Source: WHSP01 sp964424945 (GTDB lineage Bacteria; Gemmatimonadota; Gemmatimonadetes; Longimicrobiales; Longimicrobiaceae). From it: DNA of 18,083 nucleotides. The position numbers and the translations under genes were made by a program. The DNA lies in contig CAYRLB010000050.1 in NCBI GenBank assembly GCA_964424945.1, positions 1-18,083 of the forward strand. Direction: 5' to 3'. Positions 8,046 to 15,373 of the stretch are shown here, piece by piece. The notes below the pieces were generated by a model. It saw only the letters and a list, made by a program, of their open reading frames with translations, did not search any database and was not told the origin of the DNA. Numbering within the stretch: the stretch's first letter is position 1; every line of letters starts with the position of its first letter.

Positions 8046-8968
8046 TAGAACCTCCGCAGATCCATCCCGCTGTACAGACTCGCAACCTGATCCGCGTACC
8101 CGTTGAACATCAGCGTGGGGCGCGGGCGGAACTCGCCGATCCGGCGCTCGCGGGCCTGGCTCCACCGCGGGTGGTCGACTTCAGGGTTGACGTTCGCATA
8201 GAAACCGTACTCCCGCGGCTGCGCACCATTCCAGCTCGTCGGTGGCTGATTCTCCGTGAAGGTGATGCGCACGATCGACTTGATACCCTTGAAGCCGTAC
8301 TTCCAGGGCACAACCAGGCGAACCGGCGCACCATTCTGTGCGGGCAGCGGCCGGCCATACACACCCGTCACAAGCGTCGCCAGGGGGTGGCGGGCTTCGT
8401 CGAGCCGGAGCCCTTCACGATAGGGCCACGCCAGAACCGGGGTGTCCAGGTTCGGCATCTGTTGAGGGTCGTTCAGCGTCTCGAAGGCAACGTAGCGCGC
8501 GCCAGCCGTGGGCTCGAAGCGGCGAAGCAGATCCCAGAGGGGAAACCCATTCCACGGAATGACCATCGACCAGCCCTCGACACAGCGCATCCGATAGATG
8601 CGTTCGGTCGATGTATGGCCCTGGAGAAGCTCGTCGAGGTCGAAGAAGCCCGGCCGGTCACAGAGCCCGTCGACGCGGACCTGCCAGGGGCGGCTCCGGA
8701 AATTCTTCGAATAGCGCACCGGGTCGCCCTTTTCGACCCCGAACTCGTAGAAATTGTTGTAGGTCGTTACATCCTCGTACGGCGTCAGTTCGTCCTGTGC
8801 TGCCACCTCGGAGCCGTCCGAGCGGTCGCCCCGGAGAAGTGCTGCAGTCGGGATGCTTCCAGCCGCCAGGGCGAACCCCGCTCCGATGAACTTCCTCCGA
8901 TTGAGGTACAGCTTCTCGGGGGTTATCTCGGACGATGGAATCTGGTCGGAACCGCGTCGGATGATCAT
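8042..8968 (-). CDS. msrP: MsrP, molybdopterin methionine sulfoxide reductase catalytic subunit
   Basis: Periplasmic molybdenum-cofactor enzyme that reduces methionine sulfoxide in exported proteins, formerly YedY; 308 residues. The N-terminus has a twin-arginine signal, NRRKFIGAGFALAAG (R24, R25), for folded export by Tat. The YedY signatures TTYNNFYEFGVEKGDPV and RMRCVEGWSMVIPWNGFPL are present; C129 is the expected molybdenum ligand. WKYGFKGIKSIVRI and NVNPEVDHPRW follow, also family hallmarks. The ATG at 8968 begins MIIRRGSDQIP; GGAAG lies about 7 bases upstream. It heads the msrPQ-hydrolase operon. The gene to its right is transcribed divergently. Confidence 0.96.
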   Translation of the reverse strand: MIIRRGSDQIPSSEITPEKLYLNRRKFIGAGFALAAGSIPTAALLRGDRSDGSEVAAQDELTPYEDVTTYNNFYEFGVEKGDPVRYSKNFRSRPWQVRVDGLCDRPGFFDLDELLQGHTSTERIYRMRCVEGWSMVIPWNGFPLWDLLRRFEPTAGARYVAFETLNDPQQMPNLDTPVLAWPYREGLRLDEARHPLATLVTGVYGRPLPAQNGAPVRLVVPWKYGFKGIKSIVRITFTENQPPTSWNGAQPREYGFYANVNPEVDHPRWSQARERRIGEFRPRPTLMFNGYADQVASLYSGMDLRRFY

Positions 8969-9181
8969 GCTGCGTCTTCCGGTGGGAGTTTGTTCGCGGG
9001 CGCCTGAACTGCCGAAAGGATGCCGGTTGCGAACGCCGCGCCAGACCGGACAGGGAGCATGCCATCCTCCTCGGCCCGATCCTCGCACGAACTGTACGCC
9101 GTCCCCTATCTACACCTCGGGGGGATCGAGAGTTCTACTTCGCAGGGCAGACGCGGAACCAGCAAGCTGGGAGAGCCCGGA
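8969..9181 (+). other. Divergent intergenic region, msrP and DUF2231-Rieske
   Basis: This 213-base gap must hold the promoters for both the msrPQ operon and the DUF2231-Rieske gene. I looked for sigma-70 pairs on both strands and found only partial -10-like words, such as TAGATA on the minus strand (rc of bases near 9105-9111) without a matching -35 box. No strong palindrome, ORF with coding features or RNA gene was seen. The only clear signal is GGGAG at 9169-9173, the ribosome site of the rightward gene. Confidence 0.4.
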
Positions 9182-9985
9182 ATGCGCAGCAAAGCGAATC
9201 TTCGTGGTCATCCGATCCACCCGATGATCATCCCCTTCCCGATCGCCTTTCTCCTCGGTGCCTTCCTGGCCGACGCTGCCGGGCTGCTGTTCGACAATGA
9301 AGATCTGTGGCTGGCTGCCTGGTATCTGAGCATCGCCGGTATCGTCACCGCCCTGCTTGCGGCGGTCCCGGGGGTGATCGACTACCGGCACACAGTGCCG
9401 CCGCGCAGCTCGGCGAAGAAGCGGGCGACGAAGCACATGATAACGATGGTCACAGTCGTGGCGCTCTTCTCCCTGAGCTGGGTGCTCCGCGGAGGGCCGG
9501 GGGTGGCGCCGGACCTCTTCATCATCGTCGTCGAAGGGGTGGGTGCCGCACTGCTCGGGGTCGGCGGCTGGATGGGCGGAACGCTGAGCTTCCGCAACCA
9601 GATCGGCGTCGACCATCGTTATGCGCACGCCGGGAAGTGGAGGGAAGCGCGGATCGACGAAGCTACGGCGTGGAGCCGGGTGGCCGCCATCGATGAGCTC
9701 GAGACAGATCAGATGAAGCTCATCCATGTGGGGAAGAACCGAATCGTTCTGGCGCGGTCAGCCGAGGGATGGACGGCTTTCGATGATCGCTGCCCGCATC
9801 GCGGCGGGTCGCTGGCTGGCGGGACGATGGCGTGCGGTACGGTGACTTGCCCCTGGCACGGTTCCCAGTTCGATGTCACGAACGGGAGGGTTGTGGCAGG
9901 CCCGTCGGAAGAGGGGATCTCAATCTATCCGGTGGAGGTACGGGAGGACGGTGTATATCTCTCCCCCGCCCGCCCTATGTCGTGA
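9182..9985 (+). CDS. Membrane DUF2231 protein fused to a Rieske ferredoxin domain
   Basis: A 267-residue fusion. Residues 1 to about 150 form a DUF2231 membrane domain beginning RGHPIHPMIIPFPIAFLLG, with about four hydrophobic segments (near 15-35, 44-66, 86-103 and 111-134). Residues about 165-262 form a Rieske [2Fe-2S] domain with CPHRGG (C204, H206) and CPWHGSQFD (C223, H226). It lacks the extra disulfide cysteines, so it resembles the low-potential ferredoxins of ring-hydroxylating dioxygenases. It is presumably an inner-membrane electron carrier; partner and direction are unknown. The ATG at 9182 is supported by GGGAG 8 bases upstream and by the start of DUF2231 homology. It is divergent from msrPQ, and its last 11 bases overlap the end of mreB on the other strand. 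Confidence 0.93.
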   Translation: MRSKANLRGHPIHPMIIPFPIAFLLGAFLADAAGLLFDNEDLWLAAWYLSIAGIVTALLAAVPGVIDYRHTVPPRSSAKKRATKHMITMVTVVALFSLSWVLRGGPGVAPDLFIIVVEGVGAALLGVGGWMGGTLSFRNQIGVDHRYAHAGKWREARIDEATAWSRVAAIDELETDQMKLIHVGKNRIVLARSAEGWTAFDDRCPHRGGSLAGGTMACGTVTCPWHGSQFDVTNGRVVAGPSEEGISIYPVEVREDGVYLSPARPMS

Positions 9986-10973
9986 CGACCCCCTGGTAGA
10001 GCCCCCAATCCTCCAGCACCATACCTGCGCCGCGCACGACGGAAGTCAGCGGATCCTCGTCGATGTGGATCGGCAGCCCCGTCTCCTGATGGATGAGCCA
10101 GTCGAGGCCGCGAAGCTGTGCGCCGCCCCCCGTCATGACGATCCCTTCGTCGACGATGTCCGATGCAAGCTCGGGGGGCGTTACCTCGAGCGCCCGGTGC
10201 ACCGCCTCCACGACGGCCTGAATCGGCTCCTGCAGCGAGTCGCGGACGTCGTGCGAGCTGATGCTCACCGTCTTCGGGATCCCGCTGACGAGGTCGCGGC
10301 CCTTCACATCCATCGCGCGGTCCCCGTCGTTCGGGGAAGCGCTTCCGATCTGGATCTTGATCAGCTCGGCCGTCGAGTCGCCGATCAGCAGATTGAAGTT
10401 CTTGCGGACGAAGGCCACGATCGCCTCGTCGAGTTCATTTCCGCCGACGCGGATCGAAGCGTCAGCGACGATGCCGGAGAGTGCGATAACTCCGATCTCC
10501 GTCGTCCCGCCGCCGATGTTGACCACCATGTTGCCGCGCGGGGTCGTCACGGGAAGTCCAACGCCGATCGCAGCGGCCATCGGCTCGGAGATCAGGTAGA
10601 CCTGCTTCGCACCCGCGGCCGAGGTCGCCGCCCGGACTGCGCGCCGCTCGATCTCGGTGATGCCGGAAGGGACGCCGACCACCACCGTCGGCTTCGCTCT
10701 GAAGAGCCCCTTCGGGAGCACAGCCTGGATGAAGTGTCGGAGCATGAGCTCCGCCATGTCGACATCGGCGATCACGCCGTCGCGCAGCGGCCGTATGGCG
10801 ACGATTCCTTCGGGGGTCCGACCGAGCATCCGCTTGGCATCGAGCCCGATTGCATGAACCCGACGGCTCGCCCTGTCGAGGGCGACCACGGAAGGCTCAT
10901 TCAGGACGATGCCTTCGCCGCGAACCATGATCAGGGTGTTCGCCGTGCCCAGGTCTATCGCGATATCTGCCAA
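9975..10973 (-). CDS. mreB: MreB, rod-shape-determining actin homologue
   Basis: Bacterial actin that organises lateral cell-wall synthesis on the inner face of the membrane; 332 residues. Nucleotide-site motifs are clear: IAIDLGTANTL at the N-terminus, VVVGVPSGITEIERRAV, LISEPMAAAIGVGLP, MVVNIGGGTTEIGVIALS and IVMTGGGAQLRGLDWL. The start must be TTG at 10973: the frame meets a TAA nine codons upstream with no other start between. The protein therefore begins MADIAIDLG and cannot carry the N-terminal amphipathic helix found in E. coli MreB; it resembles short-N-terminus forms such as that of Thermotoga. No mreC or mreD lies beside it. Its last 11 bases overlap the convergent DUF2231-Rieske gene. 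Confidence 0.95.
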   Translation of the reverse strand: MADIAIDLGTANTLIMVRGEGIVLNEPSVVALDRASRRVHAIGLDAKRMLGRTPEGIVAIRPLRDGVIADVDMAELMLRHFIQAVLPKGLFRAKPTVVVGVPSGITEIERRAVRAATSAAGAKQVYLISEPMAAAIGVGLPVTTPRGNMVVNIGGGTTEIGVIALSGIVADASIRVGGNELDEAIVAFVRKNFNLLIGDSTAELIKIQIGSASPNDGDRAMDVKGRDLVSGIPKTVSISSHDVRDSLQEPIQAVVEAVHRALEVTPPELASDIVDEGIVMTGGGAQLRGLDWLIHQETGLPIHIDEDPLTSVVRGAGMVLEDWGLYQGVVTT

Positions 10974-11014
10974 GGATAAGACTCGACGTTGCTTAGGTTA
11001 CCGTAAGGATCAGC

Positions 11015-11044
11015 AAGCTACCCCGCCGAGTCGTCGGCGGTCAA
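11015..11044 (-). promoter_or_regulatory. Candidate sigma-70 promoter for mreB
   Basis: Read on the minus strand, TTGACC (11039-11044) is followed after 18 bases by TAGCTT (11015-11020). The start of transcription would fall about 35 bases before the mreB TTG codon. The match is fair, with the conserved TTGAC of -35 and the T-A----T frame of -10. A perfect inverted repeat fills the spacer. Confidence 0.45.
11023..11040. repeat. Perfect inverted repeat in the mreB upstream region
   Basis: Arms CCGCCGA (11023-11029) and TCGGCGG (11034-11040) are exact complements around a 4-base centre GTCG. It sits between the candidate -35 and -10 boxes upstream of mreB and 71 bases beyond the end of the lipid-kinase gene. 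No T-run follows on either strand, so an operator or an RNA hairpin is more likely than a standard terminator. Confidence 0.5.
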
Positions 11045-11110
11045 CGGTCGGTCGGTGTCCGCGCCCCGTCGCCGGCCCGAAAAGGCAAAGGCGTGGCCAG
11101 GTGCATTCAG

Positions 11111-11821
11111 CTAACCGCCCATCGCGATCCAGACAAGCGCTCCCCCGCCAATCGTCACCACGAGATTGTCATTGATGGGGATCGGAAGCAGCTCCAGAAG
11201 GGCGGCACCCGCCCCTCCGATGAGGGCTGCCGGAGCCGAGATGCCCGGGATCGTCAACCCGACGACCAGATTCGCGGAAAAGCCCGCCGCGGCCCCTTCA
11301 AGACTCTTGCCGCCCGGCACACGATGACGACCCCAACGCTTTCCGACCAGGGCCGCGAGACCGTCGCCGAACACGTTGAACAGCATCGCAGCGACAGCGA
11401 CCGGCCGGGGGAAGATGACAACGGCGATTAAGTAGGCGATGGCCATCCACGTCGCGCCCGATAGGCCGGTCAGCTCACGCGATCGAAGAAGGCTCCCCGT
11501 CAGCCGAAGGAAACGCTCGCGGACGGCAGGGATGAAGCGGCGCGCGCACTCGATGAGAAGCGCTGTCGCGGCGATCACGCCGAGCAGGGCGATCGCCGCC
11601 GGACGAGGAAGGACCCAGACCAGCGCCGGGAGGACCGCGCTGGCCAGGTGGATGACCTTCCGGTAGCCCTCGGCGCGAAAGGTCAGCCCGTCCGAAGCCG
11701 CGGGAGCTACCGATTCTGAGGACCCTTCCGGCGGGGCCGGGCGGGGACTTTTCACGGCCCTCGAAGGCGGAGGCGGGTCGAGCGGGGCACCCCTGTCGGG
11801 CTCAGCGCCCCGCTGTTGCAT
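11111..11821 (-). CDS. SEC59/DGK1/VTE5-family CTP-dependent lipid kinase-like membrane protein
   Basis: A 236-residue polytopic membrane protein of the family that includes yeast dolichol kinase Sec59, diacylglycerol kinase Dgk1 and plant phytol kinase VTE5, which use CTP to phosphorylate a lipid alcohol. Diagnostic segments are YRKVIHLASAVLPAL, then LLIECARRFIP, VFGDGLAALVGKRWGRHRV and GGKSLEGAAAGF, ending LPIPINDNLVVTIGGG. About five or six hydrophobic helices follow an N-terminal, proline-rich, probably disordered stretch of about 45 residues. The ATG at 11821 overlaps the end of the transglycosylase gene by 20 bases; a GTG at 11833 is an alternative. Neither has a good Shine-Dalgarno site. 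The substrate is unknown; undecaprenol or diacylglycerol recycling would suit the cell-wall neighbours, but this is inference. Confidence 0.85.
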   Translation of the reverse strand: MQQRGAEPDRGAPLDPPPPSRAVKSPRPAPPEGSSESVAPAASDGLTFRAEGYRKVIHLASAVLPALVWVLPRPAAIALLGVIAATALLIECARRFIPAVRERFLRLTGSLLRSRELTGLSGATWMAIAYLIAVVIFPRPVAVAAMLFNVFGDGLAALVGKRWGRHRVPGGKSLEGAAAGFSANLVVGLTIPGISAPAALIGGAGAALLELLPIPINDNLVVTIGGGALVWIAMGG

Positions 11822-14216
11822 CACCCGCGTCACCGTACAGCCCCCGGTAGATCGCGATGTTGCGGGAGAGGATCTTCACATAGTCGCGCGTTTCACGGTA
11901 GGGGATGCGCTCCGTGAAAAGCTCCTCATCGTCGTACTCCGGGAAGTTCTTCCAGACATTGATGCGGTGCGGCCCGGCGTTATACGCAGAGAAGACCGAG
12001 GGCAGCGACTCGTCATAAACGTCCATCTGCTCAGCGAGATAGGCTACGCCGAGGTGCACATTGATCTCCGGGTTGAAGAGCAGCTCCGCATCCCACTCCT
12101 CGATGTTCGCGCCACGGGCGAGCGCCGCGCCCGTCTCCGGCATGATCTGCATCAGACCCCGCGCCCCCACCGGCGAGCTGATCCGCTGAGTGAACAGCGA
12201 CTCCTGACGGGTGAGACCGGCGACGACGAAGGGATCGAGCCCCGCCTCCCGAGCTTCCGCGACAATGAGGTCACGGTAGGGGAAGGGATAGAGGATCCTC
12301 ATCAGCCGGGGATTGAGCCGACCCTCCATCTGCTCGAGGCGCTGACCGATCCGGATGCCGCGGATCGCGTAGCCGCGTTCGTTGAGTGCTTCGCCGAGCG
12401 AGTACAGGAGAGCCCGGTCGGCGGGCGCCCCCTCCTGAATGCGCTGCGCCTCCGCGTCGGCTTCGGCGTGCAGCCCCGCCTCCCGCAGCATATCGATCGT
12501 CTCCATCCACTCCGCGACGCGGCTTTCCGCGGCCGGATCGGCGGGGGGCGCGGCGGCCATCGGGATCGGCCAGTAGGCGCGATCGAGGCGATCCGCGGCG
12601 AGAAGCGAGTAGTAGGAGAGCGGATCCCTCTGAATCACCGCCTCGTACAGAGCATTCGCCCGCGTATCCTCGCCCATCGCCTCATGTGCGCGGCCCGCCC
12701 AGTAGGTCGACTCGAGCCAGCGCTCACCGGATGGGTAGGTCGATCGGTACTCCTCCCAGACTGCTGCGGCACGGGCGTATTCCTCCTCGTCGAAGTGAAT
12801 CCCGCCGAGCCGCATCATGGACAGGCCGGCCCTGTCGGTACCCCGGAAGTTGTCGGCGACCTCCCGATAGACGCGGCGGGCGGTCGTCATCTCCCGGTCG
12901 TCGTGGCTGAGATCGGCGACGAGGAAGAGGCCTTCCGAGCCCTCGCCGGAACCGGGAAAGCGGCTGGCGAGCGTCTCGAAGGTGCGGAAGGCGGCAGTGC
13001 GGGCGTTCCGTCGGTATTCCGAGCGGCCTGTGAGCAGCATCGCCTCACGCGCGATGGCGGCGGAAGCATCATGAAGGGGTCGAAGCTGGGTCTCGGCTTC
13101 AGCGAAGTTGCCCGCGTTGAAGAGCGCGCGCCCGAGCCGCAGCCGGATGTCGTTGCGGTTCGATGCCGACGCCGGTGCGGCGGCGAGCCAGGCACGGAAT
13201 CCGTCGATCGCCCGCTGATTATTGCCGTGCCGCTCCTGGATGAGGGCAATCGTCAGCTGCTCCTCCGCCGTCAGATTCGGGAGCCGCAGCGTGAGATTCG
13301 CCGCATCGCGTCCGGCTGCGGTGCCCGGCGAGATGCTCATCGCTGCGGCGAGCTCCCGTCGGGCCGTCGCTTCGTCGCCGATCGCGTGGGCGATCCGACC
13401 GGCCTCCTTCGCGAAGGTCGCCCTTTCGCTTGCCGGGCCACCCTCCTCCCGATAGGCGATCGCCAGCGCCATCGCGCCGCGCGCGTCACCTGCCTTCTCT
13501 TTCGCCGCGATGCTCGCAAGCCGCGCCCGGTGTCGCATGATGGTACCCGCCGGAGCGCCCGACACCGCCGCGGACGCCGTGGCGGTGTCGCCTGCCAGCG
13601 CTGCCGACTCCGCGGAAAGGACCGCCACCCATGCACCGAGTTCCGGCGCGCCATCCTGGACATCGCGGAGTGCGGCAAGGCCGTCGGCGGTGCGGCCCAG
13701 CCGGAGCAGAACGAGGCCGCGCCGGAGCTCGGCCACTGAATGACGGTTGCTTACGGCATCGCCCTGCAGCCCGAGATAGCGGTCGTAGGATGCGAGCGCC
13801 TCCCGATCCGCGTCCGTCTCCTCCTGGGCGCGCGCAAGCCAGTACCACCCCTCGCCATTCCAGACGCGGTCGAGCCAGGGTTCGCCTTCGAGCCGCTGCC
13901 TCGCCCGCCGCCATGAGCCCGACTCCGCCTCCGCCCGTGCCGCGAGCAGCTTCGCCTCGTCCGTGGCGTCATCATTGTTCGCGAGGTAGGAGCGTAGCGA
14001 TCGTGCCGCGCGCCACGCCCGACCTTCCCGGAGAAGCTCGGCGATATCGACGGGCACGGCCCCCACCGGAACAGTGTCGCCGGCAATCTCCACCCGGTCC
14101 GTCGCAACATGCGACGCGCGCATCCCGCCGCGATCGGTGAGCACCGAAGCGAGGACCAGCGCCAGGGCGGTGGCGACGATTCCGAGAAGGACGAAGGTGG
14201 TTCTGCGAGGCATCAT
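11802..14216 (-). CDS. Soluble lytic murein transglycosylase (Slt70-like)
   Basis: Periplasmic enzyme that cleaves the MurNAc-GlcNAc bond of peptidoglycan with anhydro-MurNAc formation; 804 residues. The N-terminus has a basic end and one hydrophobic helix (RRTTFVLLGIVATALALVL), either an uncleaved anchor or a signal. Residues about 60-600 are helical, alanine-rich TPR-like repeats forming the superhelical body. The catalytic SLT domain near residues 640-790 has LTRQESLF (general acid E672), SPVGARGLMQIMPETG, FSAYNAG and ERIPYRETRDYVKI, in family order. It is longer than E. coli Slt70 (about 645 residues), mostly through the repeat region. ATG at 14216 is chosen; ATG at 14213 and TTG at 14222 are alternatives, with only weak ribosome signals. 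The next gene starts inside its 3' end. Confidence 0.95.
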   Translation of the reverse strand: MMPRRTTFVLLGIVATALALVLASVLTDRGGMRASHVATDRVEIAGDTVPVGAVPVDIAELLREGRAWRAARSLRSYLANNDDATDEAKLLAARAEAESGSWRRARQRLEGEPWLDRVWNGEGWYWLARAQEETDADREALASYDRYLGLQGDAVSNRHSVAELRRGLVLLRLGRTADGLAALRDVQDGAPELGAWVAVLSAESAALAGDTATASAAVSGAPAGTIMRHRARLASIAAKEKAGDARGAMALAIAYREEGGPASERATFAKEAGRIAHAIGDEATARRELAAAMSISPGTAAGRDAANLTLRLPNLTAEEQLTIALIQERHGNNQRAIDGFRAWLAAAPASASNRNDIRLRLGRALFNAGNFAEAETQLRPLHDASAAIAREAMLLTGRSEYRRNARTAAFRTFETLASRFPGSGEGSEGLFLVADLSHDDREMTTARRVYREVADNFRGTDRAGLSMMRLGGIHFDEEEYARAAAVWEEYRSTYPSGERWLESTYWAGRAHEAMGEDTRANALYEAVIQRDPLSYYSLLAADRLDRAYWPIPMAAAPPADPAAESRVAEWMETIDMLREAGLHAEADAEAQRIQEGAPADRALLYSLGEALNERGYAIRGIRIGQRLEQMEGRLNPRLMRILYPFPYRDLIVAEAREAGLDPFVVAGLTRQESLFTQRISSPVGARGLMQIMPETGAALARGANIEEWDAELLFNPEINVHLGVAYLAEQMDVYDESLPSVFSAYNAGPHRINVWKNFPEYDDEELFTERIPYRETRDYVKILSRNIAIYRGLYGDAGDATAGR

Positions 14217-14334
14217 CTTCAAACAGTTGGAGTTAGCTCTCCAGCACAGGGGCAGGATTCAGGCCCGTCCGGCGTCCGGACCGCGGGTCGCCCGGCGTGT
14301 CCTGCGCATGGTGCAGCCGGCCCGAACAAATCTC

Positions 14335-14363
14335 TTGACGCTGCGCCCCTGCAATCCTACTCT
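14335..14363 (+). promoter_or_regulatory. Candidate sigma-70 promoter for the cytochrome c/propeller operon
   Basis: TTGACG (14335-14340) and TACTCT (14358-14363) are separated by the ideal 17 bases. This is the best promoter-like pair I found in the window. It lies in the 274-base divergent gap with the transglycosylase gene and would give a leader of about 120 bases before the cytochrome ATG. I saw no hairpin or riboswitch-like fold in that leader by eye. Confidence 0.55.
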
Positions 14364-14490
14364 GGCGTACACCTTCCGGTCCAGAATCCGAAGGTCGATA
14401 CCCCGTTTCCTCAACGCTGCGGTACCGACGTTCGCCTTCCCCCCGCGGGTCGAGCAGTCCACCTTCCCACTCTTCGTCCGACCCACTCCC

Positions 14491-15360
14491 ATGAAACGTG
14501 TATTTCGACTCGTCGGAATCGCCCTCGGAATCGTCGCAGGTCTCGCAGTCGTTACCGGGACCGTGCTCTTCTTGGTCGGCTCGTCACGCGTCAACCGCAT
14601 ATACAACGTCGAGACCGCGGCGCTCCAGCTCGTGACTGATTCGGCAGGAATCGCCCATGGCGAACACCTGGCGAAGATCTATGGCTGCGTCGACTGCCAT
14701 ACACCGGACTTCAGCGGGAGGGTTTTCGCGGATGATCCTCCCTTCAGGATCGTAGCGTCGAATCTGACGCGCGGGGCGGGCGGTGTCGGCGATCTGTATA
14801 CCCCCGAGCTGTTGGATCGGGCGATCCGCCACGGTGTCGGCGCTGACGGGAAGGCACTGCAGGTGATGCCTTCAGCGGCGTTCCACGACCTCGGCGACGA
14901 GGACGCGGCCCATCTCATCAGCTACCTGGTGCAGCTCCCGCCCGTCGATAACGAGCTGCCGGAGACGGAGTTCCGCCCGCTAGGAAGGCTTCTTTCCGCC
15001 TTCGCCTACAATGCTGCACTCGAGGTCGATACATCGCCGGCACGCCGCGAATCCGTACCTGCCAGCGCTACCACCGAATTCGGCGAATACTACGCCGCGA
15101 CGATCTGCGCATACTGCCATGGTGAAGATCTGAAGGGGATGCAGCCGCACAACCCCGCGTCGCCCTTCGCGCCGGACCTGACGGCGGTCGGACGATGGTC
15201 GACCGATCAGTTCATCACCACGATGCGGACCGGGATGTCACCGGGCAACAGGGTGCTGAATCCCGAGTTCATGCCATGGACGATGACAGCTCATGCGACC
15301 GACGAGGAGCTACTGGGCGTCCATGCCTACCTCGCGACGCTCGCGAGCTCCCCGAACTGA
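14491..15360 (+). CDS. Membrane-anchored diheme cytochrome c
   Basis: A 289-residue electron carrier with one N-terminal hydrophobic helix (residues 5-30) as uncleaved anchor or signal, and two class I cytochrome c domains facing the periplasm. The heme sites are CVDCH (C66, C69, H70) and CAYCH (C206, C209, H210). Each domain has a plausible axial methionine: M126 in LQVMPSAAFHDLGDEDA and M261 in FMPWTMTAHATDEEL. The first domain resembles the cytochrome subunits of alcohol and gluconate dehydrogenases (GVGADGKALQVMPS, YLVQLPPVDN), but no dehydrogenase is nearby. The ATG at 14491 has no Shine-Dalgarno site; the signal sequence begins there, which supports it. The next gene follows 13 bases downstream, so the two probably form one operon. 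Confidence 0.93.
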   Translation: MKRVFRLVGIALGIVAGLAVVTGTVLFLVGSSRVNRIYNVETAALQLVTDSAGIAHGEHLAKIYGCVDCHTPDFSGRVFADDPPFRIVASNLTRGAGGVGDLYTPELLDRAIRHGVGADGKALQVMPSAAFHDLGDEDAAHLISYLVQLPPVDNELPETEFRPLGRLLSAFAYNAALEVDTSPARRESVPASATTEFGEYYAATICAYCHGEDLKGMQPHNPASPFAPDLTAVGRWSTDQFITTMRTGMSPGNRVLNPEFMPWTMTAHATDEELLGVHAYLATLASSPN

Positions 15361-15373
15361 TTGCTACCTGTAA

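Noticed and set aside
9020..9181. In-frame upstream extension of the DUF2231-Rieske protein
   Set aside because: The extra 54 residues are low-quality sequence with no homology; GGGAG and the DUF2231 motif both point to ATG 9182.
11967..13739. Long plus-strand open frame of 590 codons
   Set aside because: Antisense to the lytic transglycosylase; its translation is Arg/Pro/Gly-rich without any recognisable domain.
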